A DNA stretch of 64,000 bases from Corynespora cassiicola (GCA_022059125.1 JAEUWY010000005.1:1798001-1862000); one strand, 5' to 3'. Shown: positions 36,234 through 47,338, numbered from the stretch's first letter. Numbers and translations: made by a program. Notes: generated by a model not told the origin, from the sequence alone.

Positions 36234-37760
36234 TGTGGCAAGCAGTGGCAGGCTGACTAGGCGGCCGCAGCAGGTGTAAGCAAGTGGTCAAAGGGTCTGG
36301 CGTGTGCTTCCAACGAGGCTCCCGGAGGTATTTGAGGTGTGGGGCCAAGAGTACAGGAGGAAAGGGCAGGTATGGATAGGTAGGCGCTGAAACGATGGTC
36401 GAAAGGTACTGAGGCGTCCAGACAGTGGACTGGTGGTCTAGAACTCGGATATTTGTATGCTTGGGGGTTAATTATGGTGAGACGGAGAATAGAGGTAGTA
36501 TTGGAAGGAGTCTTGAGTGACCCAAACGAATGCAGTGTCGTGCCTCAGGGCGAAGCGCGGTGGTCTAGCCATGCAGGGGGCAGAGCAGACTTTTAAGCTT
36601 GGGGTTGAGGGAGCACGCGGACACAGCCATTCACGGTGGGGTCCAGGGTTGGATGCCAATCCAGGGTCTTGCGGCGCCGATCGGGACCATTCTCGAACTC
36701 GATGGCGGCCGGGGTGGGTGCAGGGATGACGGAGGTGGTTGCGTCTGGACGGCTGCACAGGCCAGCGCTGCTTACCATCGGCGGGCCTGGGGACGGGCAG
36801 AGCAGCGGGAATAGCCTGCGCGCAACCGTCCCACGGCTGGCGGCGCCGAAAATAGCTCCTGTCAACCAGCCTGCGGCCGAGGGTTCGCAGCGGGTTGCGC
36901 AGGGTCGGCCGAGTGTGCGCAACCACAGCGATGGCCATGGCGAGGGCGGCGGCGTGTATGCAGTGCATTCGTGTACTCGTCGCCTCCTCGTTCTGCTGTC
37001 GTGTTGCGGCCAACTAGCAGCAGCCGGCCCGCCGCGAGTGCGCAAACCTTTCGCCACAGTCTGCTGAAGCCCTAATAAACTCAGAGCAACGTGCATCGAT
37101 CGGCGGTGATCAACGCCATGCGGTGCCTGCTCGTGCCTGCTCGTGCCTGCTCGTGCCGCCGGCGACTCTGATATCGCAACGGCCTCTAACGCGCCATCGC
37201 ACTGCCGCCGTTTCCACCGCATTGCTTCGTTTTGCGACTGCGCGCTGCTGCTTGCGCACTCCGGCGGAGCTGCCCAACCGAGCCCGTCCAGCCATGACGT
37301 AGGATCTGCCCGCAGCGCGACACGGTCTGCTTTGCCCACCTTGGCTAAACTTCCCAAAGCACCCTCCAATAAACCGCCTGCCCGGCTGCGTTTGCCAGCT
37401 ATACACCATCGTGCCCTCTCCAGCGCTGCGGCACACTCCTGCCGCGAGCTAGCCGGTCTTTGCAATAGACCTCTTCTGGCCTGCCGTGCCGACATCATCG
37501 CGCAGTGCTTGCTCATTTATTTTCCATCCCACCCCGGGCTCCGGTACCCACGCAAGGCCGCCAGAGCGCAGAAATCGTCATTGCGGACGCTCGTGGAGCG
37601 TTAAAAGTAGTCTACCGGACCTCCCGTGCCCTACCGCCCGCCTGACAACTATGCCCCGTCTCGCGTCCATGGCCTTGTCTCGTCATCGACGGCATGCAGC
37701 AAAATTTTAGCACACGTCTTCAGTCGATGCATCCATCGTGGCCATCGGTCCACAAGCCCT
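36234..37760. other. GC-rich intergenic region
   Basis: Long open frames on both strands (up to about 300 codons at 36593-37516, minus) come from high GC content: they overlap, are rich in Arg, Ala and Pro, and show no family features. Contains a 10-bp tandem repeat at 37123-37157. Reverse-strand DBR1 ends at 37761. Confidence 0.5.
37123..37157. repeat. 10-bp tandem repeat GTGCCTGCTC, 3.5 copies
   Basis: Three exact copies of GTGCCTGCTC and a half copy in direct succession. Confidence 0.85.
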
Positions 37761-39520
37761 TCACCAGCGGCCTCGACCACGTCCGCGACCGCGCCCACCG
37801 CCTCTTCCCCCTCGCCCGTGCCCACCGTGCCCACCGTGCCCACCGTGTCCACCGCGACCTCCACCCCTCCCGCCTCGGTAGCCACCTCCACCTCTGCTTC
37901 TGTCCGAACGCTCCGAATTCGGCCTGGGGCCCCTCTGCATTCTTTCTGCCCGCTCCTCGTCCGATGCGTCAAATGCATTCGGAATCCCCAGTAGTTTGCA
38001 AAAGGCTTGCGTGTGCGGATTACTGTACTCTTGTGGCGAACCCTCGACGCGGATGCCTAACGCCGCGTCGTACACGGGCGCCGTCTGGGCAAAATCCTCA
38101 GGAATGGTCATCTTGCCAGCCTTGATCATGTTCTCTTCCACCCACTCCATCTCCTTTTCAATCAACGGCCAATAGAATGTGTCGCCTTTGTCTTGGGGCA
38201 CCTTGGCCCCAGGATCCCCCAGTTGTAGATCGTTTGCAAACACGCGCGTTATAGCAAGCCACTCCTGGTCGTACTCGAGTTGGACCGGCCTCTGAAATTC
38301 CGCCGCAGTGTTCGGGGCTATCTCTAGCAGTTGAAGAAAGTGCCTGTTCGGTAAGCATTTGTCGAGCGCTAGAAACTTAGTTGTCCTGTTAGTTATCTCC
38401 ACCGGGAAAGGCAGAGAAGGCGCGCTTTCGGGGCGCGCAAATGACTCTGGCAAGAGGTCTCGGATGTCCTGGGGTACTCCAGTCGACGCTGCAGTAGCAC
38501 CATTGGGCTCTCTGGTGTCGCTCGGTGCATTCGTCGAACCGGACACCTGGTGCTGCGCCGCAGAGTCGCCGTCTAGGTCAAGGTCAAGGTCAATTTCAGC
38601 CTCATTCTTCTTAGCCGCTGGTGCCGGCGTGGCATCATCATCGTCCATGTCCAGATCAATTTCGCCATCGTTCTTGACAATGGCTGCAGCTGGTTCGTGA
38701 TCAGGCTCTTGAATTGGAGGCGATTGCGTATGCTCGTGTTCCCAGATGGCCGAGTATTTGACGTGCATATGAGCACTAAACCAGTGGGGAGGACGTAAGC
38801 GTTCCAAAACTTTCATCGCCGCGATGCTTCCTAGGGTTCCATCCTTTGCCTCTTGCTCAAAATACGGCTTGAACTTGAACAACTGGCGATGGTTTCCTTT
38901 CCACTCCATGCCGCGCGGCCAGTCGTGACTTATGCCAATATCAACTTGGCTGCGTAGTTGGAGAAGCTTGCGCGTGTCAAGTTCCCTCACGTGGTAGATG
39001 CTTTTCACGTCATCATTGTTGTACGGCAGCCGCTCGTGATGTGGCTTTCTGTAGTTGTACGCTTTCCAAATGCCTGAAAGGCCAGCGATTCGAAGTGGCC
39101 CGAGTCGGATGACGTTGGCAGCTCCCATGTAGTATATTCTCGGGGCAGCCCAGCCCCCATAGTAGAGCTCCCACATGTAATTGCTTGCCTCATGGTTGCC
39201 ACCAACAAAGATGGTGAGATAAGGGGCAACCCGGGCACCAGAGTAGTATTCATGGAAATCATGCATCGCATAGTATTTCTCGGGCATGGACACGGCCTTC
39301 AAGTCATGTGCGTTGCGAACAGCCTAGACCATTAGTCACGATGAGCCATTACGGGTCGGCTTCGTACCTGGAAGTCTCCTCCAATGATCAAAAGATCAAC
39401 GTCAGGCCAACCCTTGAGCTCGCAAGACTTCTGGACCGATGCATAGATTTCATGGAGTGTTCCATGGCCGCAGCCTTCAACGGCGATGCGTAGACCTTGC
39501 TGCTCGGTAAGAGTAGCCAT
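37761..39520 (-). CDS. DBR1: RNA lariat debranching enzyme
   Basis: Two exons, 39520-39368 and 39323-37761, give 571 residues. The metallophosphoesterase motifs appear in order: GCGHG near the N-terminus, GGDFQ (47-51, at the exon junction), GGNHEASN (92-99), ISHDWP, and SAHMHVKY. GCGHG, GGDFQ, GNHE and the HMH are the metal ligands of Dbr1. The enzyme hydrolyses the 2'-5' bond of excised intron lariats in the nucleus. The conserved Dbr1 C-terminal domain contains TKFLALDKCLPNRHFLQ. The last about 55 residues are an RGG/GHG-rich tail, probably RNA-binding, that is longer than in yeast. An acidic Asp-rich insert precedes the C-terminal domain. It shares a 293-bp divergent promoter with the SNM1-like gene. 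Confidence 0.96.
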
Positions 39521-39813
39521 GAGAGTGGCGAGCTTTTGGTTGTATCGTTAGCCCAGAGTTAGCCTGTAGAATGGTCAGAGTGTAACGGCCAGAAAGGCAC
39601 TGATGGGTTGATTATATCAGCAGGGCCATGCACGCAAGGACGGTGGAGGTGTTGTTTTGCGGAGGAAACTTTGGACAGGGCTAGCGCCGGAGGTCGGCGA
39701 TTGGGCGATAAGATAAGCGAAACACGTGAAGATTTTGAGTACCCGACAACCTCGATCGACTGAAGAGCGAGACGTCTCGACTCCGTTCACTTTTACGTTT
39801 ATTTCCTCCTGAG
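39521..39813. promoter_or_regulatory. Bidirectional promoter DBR1/SNM1
   Basis: Only 293 bp separate the two start codons, so both genes must be driven from here. I see no clear TATA box. Confidence 0.6.
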
Positions 39814-40386
39814 ATGGCATCTACCAGGCCAGCCGAGGCGCAACTCAGCTTCCTTCAAGAAGCTGCGCATCTGTTGGCTCTCTCAGCCCCGACAACCTCT
39901 GCAGCCCTCGGAGCAGCCCGTGATGCTCTCCTCGACACCCAAGAAGGCGAACTCAAGGCTTCAAGAAGCCAACTAGAGGCAATGCGCCGTGAGTTCTGTG
40001 GCGCTTGTGGGCATCTTCTTGTGCCTGGATGGTCTTGCCGCGTATCCTACGAGACGTCCAAGTCGCTGCCAAGTAAGAAGGATGCTGCATCAACGCCCAG
40101 CAGACCCGAGAAGAATGCAGTCCATACTTGCCTGAGATGTGACCGCCGAAACGTTTTCCCGTTGGCGTCAAGATCAGCAAAACACATCAAGGGCCGCAAG
40201 GTCAAGGTTGAACCACCGCCACAGATGGAAGACAATGCAAGCAAGGTGGTCAAGTCGGTCAATGCCAGCAGCAAGCAGCGCAAGAAGGCGCGAAAGGGCG
40301 GGCTCCAGGCAATGCTGGACAAGAATAAGATGCAGACGTCGGCGCAGGGTGGGCTAGGGCTCGACCTAATGGATTTCATGCAGTGA
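39814..40386 (+). CDS. SNM1: RNase MRP subunit SNM1-like (Rpr2/Rpp21/Snm1 family)
   Basis: A single exon of 190 residues. A helical N-terminus with a run of Ala/Leu (HLLALSAPTTSAALGAARDA) is followed by the family zinc ribbon: C-x2-C in FCGACGHLLVPGW, then C-x2-C in HTCLRCDRRNVFP. A Lys/Arg-rich region comes next, and the conserved C-terminus GGLQAMLDKNK ... LGLDLMDFM, which in ascomycetes marks the Snm1/Rpr2-like branch. The protein is a subunit of RNase MRP (or RNase P), which acts in pre-rRNA or tRNA processing in the nucleus and nucleolus. The choice between the MRP and P subunits is not certain by eye. It stands next to DBR1 and ZPR1. Confidence 0.85.
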   Translation: MASTRPAEAQLSFLQEAAHLLALSAPTTSAALGAARDALLDTQEGELKASRSQLEAMRREFCGACGHLLVPGWSCRVSYETSKSLPSKKDAASTPSRPEKNAVHTCLRCDRRNVFPLASRSAKHIKGRKVKVEPPPQMEDNASKVVKSVNASSKQRKKARKGGLQAMLDKNKMQTSAQGGLGLDLMDFMQ

Positions 40387-40582
40387 CATGATAAGGCTGA
40401 GAAGCGACCAGGGTCCTCGAGGTGGGCAGGGAAGCCACTAGAATCAACCCCGCCAAAAGCCGCGGGGCTCAAAAACTTTCGCGCTTTCGTCACAGGCGGC
40501 ACTGACTCCCACAACCACGACACCACGGTTCGAAATTATACCGGAGATTCTATACAAGTTTGATACCGATTTTTTTTACAAA

Positions 40583-42128
40583 ATGGCACAGCGCAGTCTT
40601 GCAGCGGACCTCTTCGAGGACATGGGCAGGAAGGTGGCCGAGGCCAGCGCTCAGGAGGGAGGCGACGAGGGCACAAAGGTGGTCGACGAGATTGAGAGTT
40701 TATGCATGAACTGCCATGAGAACGTGAGTAGTTTGCGCCCTTTGAGTTTCATGCTCTAATACTCGCAGGGTGTTACGCGCCTCCTCTTGACGAAGATTCC
40801 CTACTTCCGCGAGATTGTCATCATGTCCTTCGACTGCCCGCACTGTAACTTCAAGAACTCCGAAGTGCAGCCAGCTGGAGAGATCCAGCAGCGCGGTGTT
40901 AAGTACTCGCTCCGCTCCGACAACGCCGAGGACCTGAGCCGGCAGATTGTGAAGAGCGACACGGCGCTGTTCCGCATCGAAGACATCGACTTGGAGATTC
41001 CTCCTGGCCGAGGACAACTCTCAAATGTGGAGGGAATACTGAGCATGGTTGCCCAGGACTTGGAACAGAAGCAGGACGAGAGGAAGCAGGTCGCACCCGA
41101 GGTTTATGAGAAGATCCAGGGTGTCGTCGACACCATCAAGCAGATGGCGAGCGGCGCAAAGCTGCCTTTTACCATTACTGTCGACGACCCTGCTGGTAAC
41201 TCGTCCATCGAGCCCCCTACAACCCTTTCGGCTGGTAAATACACTCGCCACGAGTACCCGCGTACAGCAGCGCAGAACGAGGCCTTGGGTCTTGGTGACG
41301 CCCCTGCGGGAGAAGCACCCGCCACGGAGATTCGTCCAGAGTACCACGCCAACCAAATGTACCCAGAGATGCCCTCTGCACCCATGGTCAACAATGTCGA
41401 CGAGGACATTGTCGAGAACCAAGTCTACTCATTCCCGGCGAGCTGCCCTGGATGCACCAAGCCTTGCACAACGAACATGAAGATGGTCAACATCCCCCAC
41501 TTCAAGCAGGTGGTGCTGATGAGCACTGTGTGCGATCATTGCGGATGTAAGTTTTGCGTTTTGTCCCACCACTATTCTCTGCTAACAAGCTACAGACCGC
41601 AGCAATGAGGTGAAGACTGGAGGCGAGGTACCCGAGCAGGGCCGTCGCATTACCGTCTCGGTTGAGAACAAGGAGGATTTGTCTCGTGACATCCTCAAGG
41701 CTGAATCTTGCGCCATGTCGTGCCCAGAGCTCAACCTCAGCGTCGAGCCAGGGACTCTTGGCGGACGCTTCACCACGATTGAAGGTCTGCTGACCCAGGT
41801 CCGCGACGACCTTCGGTCCTCCATCTTCGATGTCGGCGAGGGAGGCGACTCGATGGACAGCATGACCAAGGACAAGTGGAATAGCTTCTTCAGCAAGCTC
41901 ACCTCAGCCATCGAGGGGGTGGTCAAGTTCACCATTGTCCTCGAGGACCCGCTTGCCAGCAGCTACGTGCAGAGCTTCTCGGCGCCCGAGCCCGACGCAC
42001 AGATGAAGGTGGAGGACTACGAGCGGACCGAGGAGGAAGAAGAGAGCCTCGGGCTGAAGGACATGAAGACTGAAGGCTACGAGCAGGAGCATGCGCAGAC
42101 GAATGGCGCCACGACCAATGGTGCATAG
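40583..42128 (+). CDS. ZPR1: ZPR1 zinc finger protein
   Basis: Three exons, 40583-40723, 40769-41546 and 41596-42128, give 483 residues. The protein is an internal duplication: each half has a C4 zinc finger (CMNCHENG...CPHC and CPGC...CDHCGYRSNEVKTGG) followed by the ZPR1 beta-domain (VENKEDLSRDILKAESC in the second half). The splice after T at 41546 recreates the CGYRSNE motif exactly. ZPR1 is an essential chaperone-like protein that binds eEF1A and is needed for its folding. It also shuttles to the nucleus. The acidic tail (VEDYERTEEEEESLGL) is typical. It converges with the cyclophilin gene, 185 bp between stops. Confidence 0.96.
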
Positions 42129-42313
42129 AAAAGCGTTATTTCTTGGTTCCTTTATTCTGATTGCATTTTGGGTTTGGGTGGTCGGTAGATACCAAAGGCT
42201 TCGGCAGCCGCGATAGAGCATTTCATGATGGCGTCCATGGATAGAGGCTGTTCTTCCATTGTTTTGCAGTGAGGTGCGCTGCAGTAGCTGCAGTACGTGA
42301 CCAGGGCTTGGGC

Positions 42314-43006
42314 TCATCCAGCCAGCGGGTTGGCGTGGATGGTGACATTCTTGATCTCGACGCGCTCCTTGGGGCGCGACTTCTTGTCCACCTCAATCTT
42401 CTCTAGCTCGTCGAGCACCTCGTGGCCCTCGAGCACCTTGCCAAAGACGGTGTTCTTGCCGTCGAGGTGCGGAGCGGGGGCCAAGGTAATAAAGAACTGA
42501 CTACCATTCGTGTTTGAATTTGAGCCCTTGTTTGCCATGCTGAGGATGCCGCGGGCGTTGTGGCGGAGGGCGGGGCGGATCTCGTCGTCGAAGAGGCCGT
42601 CGGGCCTGTCGTCGTAGATGGAGCGCGACGTCTTGGACTTTGGGTCGTCGGCGGGGCTGCCGGACTGGACGATGAAGCCTGGGATCAGGCGGTGGAAGGG
42701 GCTGGCGTCGTAGAAGCCCGAGGCGCACAGGGCGAGGAAGTTTTCGGCCGTCTTGGGCACGGATTCGCAGAAGAGCTCCAGCTTGATGTCGCCGCGCGAC
42801 GTGTGCAGCTGCGGGCGCGGGTCAGCGTCTTGTCCGCGTCCACGTCGACGGGACGCGCCACGCCGTCAGAATCGGGAGAGGCGGCGCGAGGGCGGCCGGG
42901 GAATTGGAACGGTCGGGCATGGGAAGGGCCTTTCCGCATTGGGCGGGGGTGTAGGAGGGCAGAGGGAGGCGCGGAAAGGAAAAAAGGAACGTACCGTGAC
43001 AGACAT
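42314..43006 (-). CDS. CYP10: Peptidyl-prolyl isomerase, PPIL3/Cyp10-type cyclophilin
   Basis: Two exons, 43006-42995 (12 nt, encoding MSVT) and 42808-42314, give 168 residues. The start MSVTLHTSRGDIKLELF is the canonical opening of this subfamily, so the 12-nt exon is well supported. Catalytic-site residues are visible in FHRLIPGFIVQSG (His/Arg/Phe/Gln), GSQFFITLAPAPHLDGKNTV and FGKVLEGHEVLD. Human PPIL3 is a spliceosome-associated cyclophilin. The fungal orthologue is probably nuclear. One insertion, with DDRPDGLFDDE, is characteristic of the PPIL3 branch. The gene fits the RNA-processing neighbourhood. Confidence 0.94.
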
Positions 43007-44070
43007 GGCGGCGGTGGTGGTGGTGGTGGGGGAGCCAGCGGTGGTGCCAGTGTAGTGGTGGTGCTGGTGGTGGGACTAGAGCTCCAGGCGCACGGCCAGG
43101 CGAGAAGCGACGGGCAGCGTTTGACTGACGACGTATGACGACGGAAGCGGTGATGACGGGGTGAGTGCTGATGGGGACTTGAGCCGTGGACTGGCTGGAC
43201 TGGCTGGATTAGCTGGACTGTCGCAAAGGGAGCCCCCAACGTCGCGGCGGCCAACTGCCCGCTGCTGTCCGCCGCTACCAATCGAAGGCGCCCGTATCCA
43301 CGGCAGCGCAGCGCAGCACCCGCACCAGCACCAGCACCAGCACCAGCACCCGCACAAGCACGAGCACCAGCACCAGCGCAGCGCAGCACCGTGCTGCAGC
43401 CTCTCACTCAACCCCGACGTCGCCAGCCAGGCCCGCGCCGCCCGTCTGCACTCTGCGCTCTGCACTGCACTCCGCACACGGCTGCACCCTCCTGTGATTC
43501 CATTTCCACAATCCTGCCCCCCAATCCCTCCATCCTACCTCTCAATCCCATCCTTGCTGCCGCCCTCCACCGCGTGCTTTGTCTCGGCCCGCCCAGCAGC
43601 GAGCTGCAGCCAGACCCGCCCATCGCCCTTCATTCACGGCCCCCGTCGTCGGGCCTATCACGTTCAGCGCCCACGACGGCCCGCCAGCCCTACGACCTCT
43701 CTCGCTGCTGCTGCTGCCGTCCCACGCTTCCACCCCCCAATCCTCGCCGCCCGCCAGAGCCCGAACCCACGCTCTTCTCCTCCGCTGTGCGACGGCGACC
43801 TGCCGCCTGAGCCCCGCCCGTTCAAGCCGTCGTCGGTCCTGCGTCTGCATCGCGACCCCACCGCAGGCCCGCGCCCCGGAAGCCTATCCAGCGCCTCACC
43901 ACCGCTCCGCAAGCTGCCCGACCTGCCTGCGCCCGAGGCCGCACCACACTGGACCCCTTCCCAGGGCCCGCGAGGCCAGGCGCCCACCTCCAGAGGACCA
44001 CACCTCGTCTCCCATGCGGCGCTCCTCCCGCCCAAGGCCAGCGCCGACCACCTCGAGCCCGTGAGACACC
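43007..44070. other. Divergent intergenic region with CAGCAC repeats and CT-rich leader
   Basis: Between the starts of the cyclophilin (-) and the arrestin-like gene (+). It carries a CAGCAC-type repeat (43312-43390) and a very CT/C-rich stretch that has no stop in one plus-strand frame for over 1.2 kb. That frame is Pro/Ser/Arg low-complexity and is probably 5' UTR or promoter. Confidence 0.55.
43312..43390. repeat. CAGCAC-type hexamer repeat
   Basis: About ten degenerate CAGCAC/CCGCAC/GAGCAC units, flanked on both sides by GCGCAGCGCAGCACC-like blocks in direct orientation. Confidence 0.8.
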
Positions 44071-45461
44071 ATGGCCGCCTTTGTGCGCGTCTCAGGACCG
44101 CCGAACAGCAACTTCCTTGTGGGATACCCAGGCATCTCGGCGACGCTGGTGAGTACCCCCTTCTCCCTCTACCCCCTCCTCCTCCTGCTGCCTGCGCGCC
44201 CAGCCTCAGCGTGCGCGCCTGCGCCTGCGCCTGCGCCGCTGCCAGCTGCCGAATTCGCTTGTTCACTGCTAACCACCACCCAGCCCCGAATAGAAGGCAA
44301 GGTCGAGATCCGCCCGCTCACGGGGTACTCTGCGCCCGTCAATGTCTCCCTCGTCACCATCGCCCTGCAGCGCCGCGAGACCATCCATCCTTCGGCTGAT
44401 TCTGTCACCAAGAAACACCTGGCCGCCCCGCGCAAGGAGATTACCGACATTGTCGGAAAGGAGATGCTCCTGTTCCGATGTTCGGCCGGCAAGGAGTACG
44501 AGAGCGTCTACACCATGGACCTCCCCTTTGTGATATTCATACCTTATGGCCGTGGCGGCGAAGAGGTCGCGAGGAGGGTGCCACCTGCCAGCCTGCAATT
44601 GCCCAGCCGCACGGCTGAGACGTTTTACGAGCTGGTCGTGACCGTGCAGCAGGGGCATACCGACCAAAAGAAATACCCTTTCCCCGTGCCTATATCGAGA
44701 TATGACACCCTCTCGACATTTGGCATGTACAATAGGCCTGAGAGCGCTGAGCGAGTCACCGATCACCTCGTCACCTTGGGCATAAGTTTGCCGCGCTGGA
44801 GTTATGGCCCGCTGGATCCTGTGTCGGTGTACATTAAACTGAGTCCAAATCCAGATTGGCTGAACAAGGCGAAGAAGGTCACCATCCAGAAAATCACCGT
44901 CGGAATCGACGAGGAGATCATCTTCAATCACGAAGGTGATGAGCCTACGCGCAAAGTGAAGACGCTGGCAAAGACTACGCAGGCAGTAGGTGTCAAGATG
45001 CCCGAGGCTGGCTACTTTACGAATCTAGGCTTGGTATTCCCCGCAAAGGATCTGCGGGATAGCGAGGGCATAATACCGCGCGGCAAGAAAGAATTTCCCA
45101 TGTACGCAGTCAACGGCTTCACAACCACAGGTACCCTCTACAAGATTGAGTACTATCTGACTGTAAAGGTAAGCTTATCAAGATCGCCACCATGCGCTTA
45201 CACTGACCAGCTTAATAGGCGCAAATGTCCTCGGCAAGAGACATTCTCCTCCGGCAGCCCATTGTCGTTTGCCCTTTTGATCATGCGGGCTGTAAGGAGG
45301 AAATGGAGGCCATTGAGCAAGCCGCCAAGGACGCTGCTCACGTCACCCCAGATAACCCCATGTTGCCGGCAAGCACAATTATCCGCGCAAATGAGCCCCA
45401 CGGTTTGCGTGCCCTAGGCATAGCGATTGTAGGTGGCCAGCGGAAGCCCCTCATTGAGTGA
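44071..45461 (+). CDS. Arrestin-like (ART family) protein
   Basis: Three exons, 44071-44148, 44284-45168 and 45219-45461, give 401 residues. The protein starts directly with the arrestin N-domain and runs through two beta-sandwich regions: IEGKVEIRPLTGYSAPVNV with LPFVIFIPYG in the first, GISLPRWSYGPLDPVSVYIKL and NGFTTTGTLYKIEYYLTVK in the second. Fungal arrestin-related proteins are adaptors that bring a Rsp5-type ubiquitin ligase to plasma-membrane transporters for endocytosis. I see no PPxY motif, so ligase recruitment would need another route. The protein is shorter than CreD or PalF types and has no long disordered tail. It may therefore act in another trafficking step. Confidence 0.85.
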
Positions 45462-46406
45462 GGGCCTGACGAAAATGTCTATTGACATTTGCGAATACGT
45501 CGAGGCTGGCCGATATGTCATCATCGTTCAGTTCCATCACGTGGAAATTCAGCCTCGTGAACCTTGGAGACATTGGTCCTCACCAGGCTCAAAAGGAGAC
45601 CATAACGAACAGCGAGCTCAGATCTTGCCAGTCTCAACTTCTATTTCATCGCTTTGAATGGCTGCTCACATCCGTCCATCCAATATCGACCAATTGCAAG
45701 AGCCATTCATCACCACCTCAATACCAGGCGTTCACGGAGCAATTCGGCATGGCGGAAATTTGCAGGCACTTGGCCACCTACTTTTTTTATACCACATCAC
45801 AGCAGCACCGGAGCCTTGGAGTGAAACAAACGGCGTACCGAATCCTCTCATCAGTTGGATCTTTATTTGTTGCGCCGTTGGATTTGTCCTTCCGTCCGAA
45901 AGCCTCTTCGCCTATCGGAGGGACGGAGGGAGGGTTTCCATGTCTAGCATTTCTCTGGCGTTGGACCTGATGTTGGTCAGACAGGACACGAACAGACAGA
46001 CGCTGACGTATGCTTTTTTGGCAATGTATGGATGTGATGATGATACGTTCTTTTTTTTTTTTCTTCGAAGTAATGGTAAATCTTTTGGGGAGGCTTTGGG
46101 AGGGGAGAAGGGTGGATGCGAGGCCGTGATGTGCATGGGGAGGAAGAAGGTGCGGCGGAGGATGGGAGGGTTGTGGACCAGTGTAGCCAATACCACTTAT
46201 TTCTTCGATTGATTGACGTGTGATTCGTTGTCGCTGCAAGAGGCTGTTGTATCTTTAGCCTTGATGCAGCCACATGCTAATCCGTAATAATTACATCAGT
46301 AACATTGAGGGGAAGGGGACTTCTCGATCAATCTGTATAATATCAAAGGAAAGGAGTATTTACATGTTGACGGAAAACAAGACCTCCAAGAGCACCCGCA
46401 AACCAT
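45462..46406. other. Convergent intergenic region, no gene seen
   Basis: 3' regions of the arrestin-like gene and of the minus-strand gene ending at 46407. Overlapping short frames on both strands without conserved pattern. A poly-T run (about 46,051-46,061) causes several of them. Confidence 0.5.
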
Positions 46407-47104
46407 CTATCCACTCATATCTGCATCGCCGCCACTCCCATACCTGCCGTTGCTTTGCGCTTGTTCCTGCCTAGGCGGCGCACTCGAGAGCGAAAGCTGC
46501 GATAGCGCGTGGTTGGCTGCATACTCATCTACTAGGAGTTTGATGGAGCGGTATTGGGGCGAGTGTGCGCCAAAGGTAGAGAGGGTGTTGCGGAGGGAGG
46601 TTTGGAGCTGAGTTGGGGGAGGAGGTATGTCAGTTTAGGGGTGGATGGATGGATGGATGGATGTATTAAGAAAGTGTATGGACATGGTTACGGAGCTGGG
46701 GACATGTGGAAGGGGGGTTTCTTTGGACTTGGGCTCGATGTGGGGTATGCTCGAGTAGAATACGCGATAGCGCAGTTAAGAGGGAAGGGGAAGATATATG
46801 TTCATACTAAGACTTAGGGACATGTAAGTGAGACAAGGACTTACAGAAATGAGGACTTCGTCTTCCTGAGCCGTCATCTTGGAGATATAGTACTGTCCGG
46901 ATCTGGAAGACTGACTGGTTGTACGCACGTCTGTCCACTGAAATGTCCAAGCGCCAAGGTATTTGTTCAAAAACCAATAGTTAGAAGGTGAGGGAAGTTT
47001 TCCCAATGAGCAAAAAAATATTTTGTTAGATTTGATTTCAGCACCTTGGTCGGCTGGCGGAATAAAGACAGGCAGTGTCCCTCGCTGCGAATGTCAGTCA
47101 CCCA
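46407..47104 (-). CDS. Short intron-containing gene of unknown function, 5' end unresolved
   Basis: Two exons fit well: 46937-46845 and 46607-46407, joined across a GTAAGT...CTCAG intron in phase 0. They encode a hydrophilic helical protein (YYISKMTAQEDEVLISLQTS, then SPQYRSIKLLVDEYAANHA) with a Gly/Ser-rich end. A further upstream exon ending at 47045 (GHCLSLFRQPTK) joins in phase 0 across an AT-rich stretch with a CTAAC branch site. An alternative reads through that stretch without splicing. No start codon could be fixed. The tRNA gene on the same strand at 47355-47455 limits how far it can extend. I do not recognise the family. Regular composition and splice phase argue that it is real. 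Confidence 0.55.
46642..46663. repeat. GGAT tetranucleotide microsatellite
   Basis: Five GGAT units in direct succession, within the intron of the minus-strand gene. Confidence 0.8.
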
Positions 47105-47332
47105 CACACAGCCTCGTCCCACTAGCCCCGCATTCCTGGCCGAAAGCAAAAAACATCCGTATCGATAAGATCACGTATCTTAGGCCGTTGACGTGTCCGT
47201 GTCCGTGTCCCCTCGGTGTGTGCGCGTGGAATCGGAACCATGCGGGTCGGTGGTCCGACCGGCGCCACGCCAACGCACCACCACCAACCCTCAAGCATCC
47301 AACGCACCCACTACCAAGAAAAAAAGAACGGC

Positions 47333-47338
47333 AAAAAA
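47333..47338 (-). terminator. RNA polymerase III terminator
   Basis: Six T residues on the minus strand, 16 nt beyond the 3' end of the tRNA gene, the expected Pol III stop signal. Confidence 0.75.

Noticed and set aside
36593..37516. 307-codon minus-strand frame
   Set aside because: GC-rich DNA gives long frames on both strands here. The composition is Arg/Ala/Pro-rich without motif or splice context.
43161..44399. 412-codon plus-strand frame upstream of and overlapping the arrestin-like gene
   Set aside because: Pro/Ser/Arg/His low-complexity with CAGCAC repeats, and it runs out of frame into the true arrestin exons. Best read as leader sequence.
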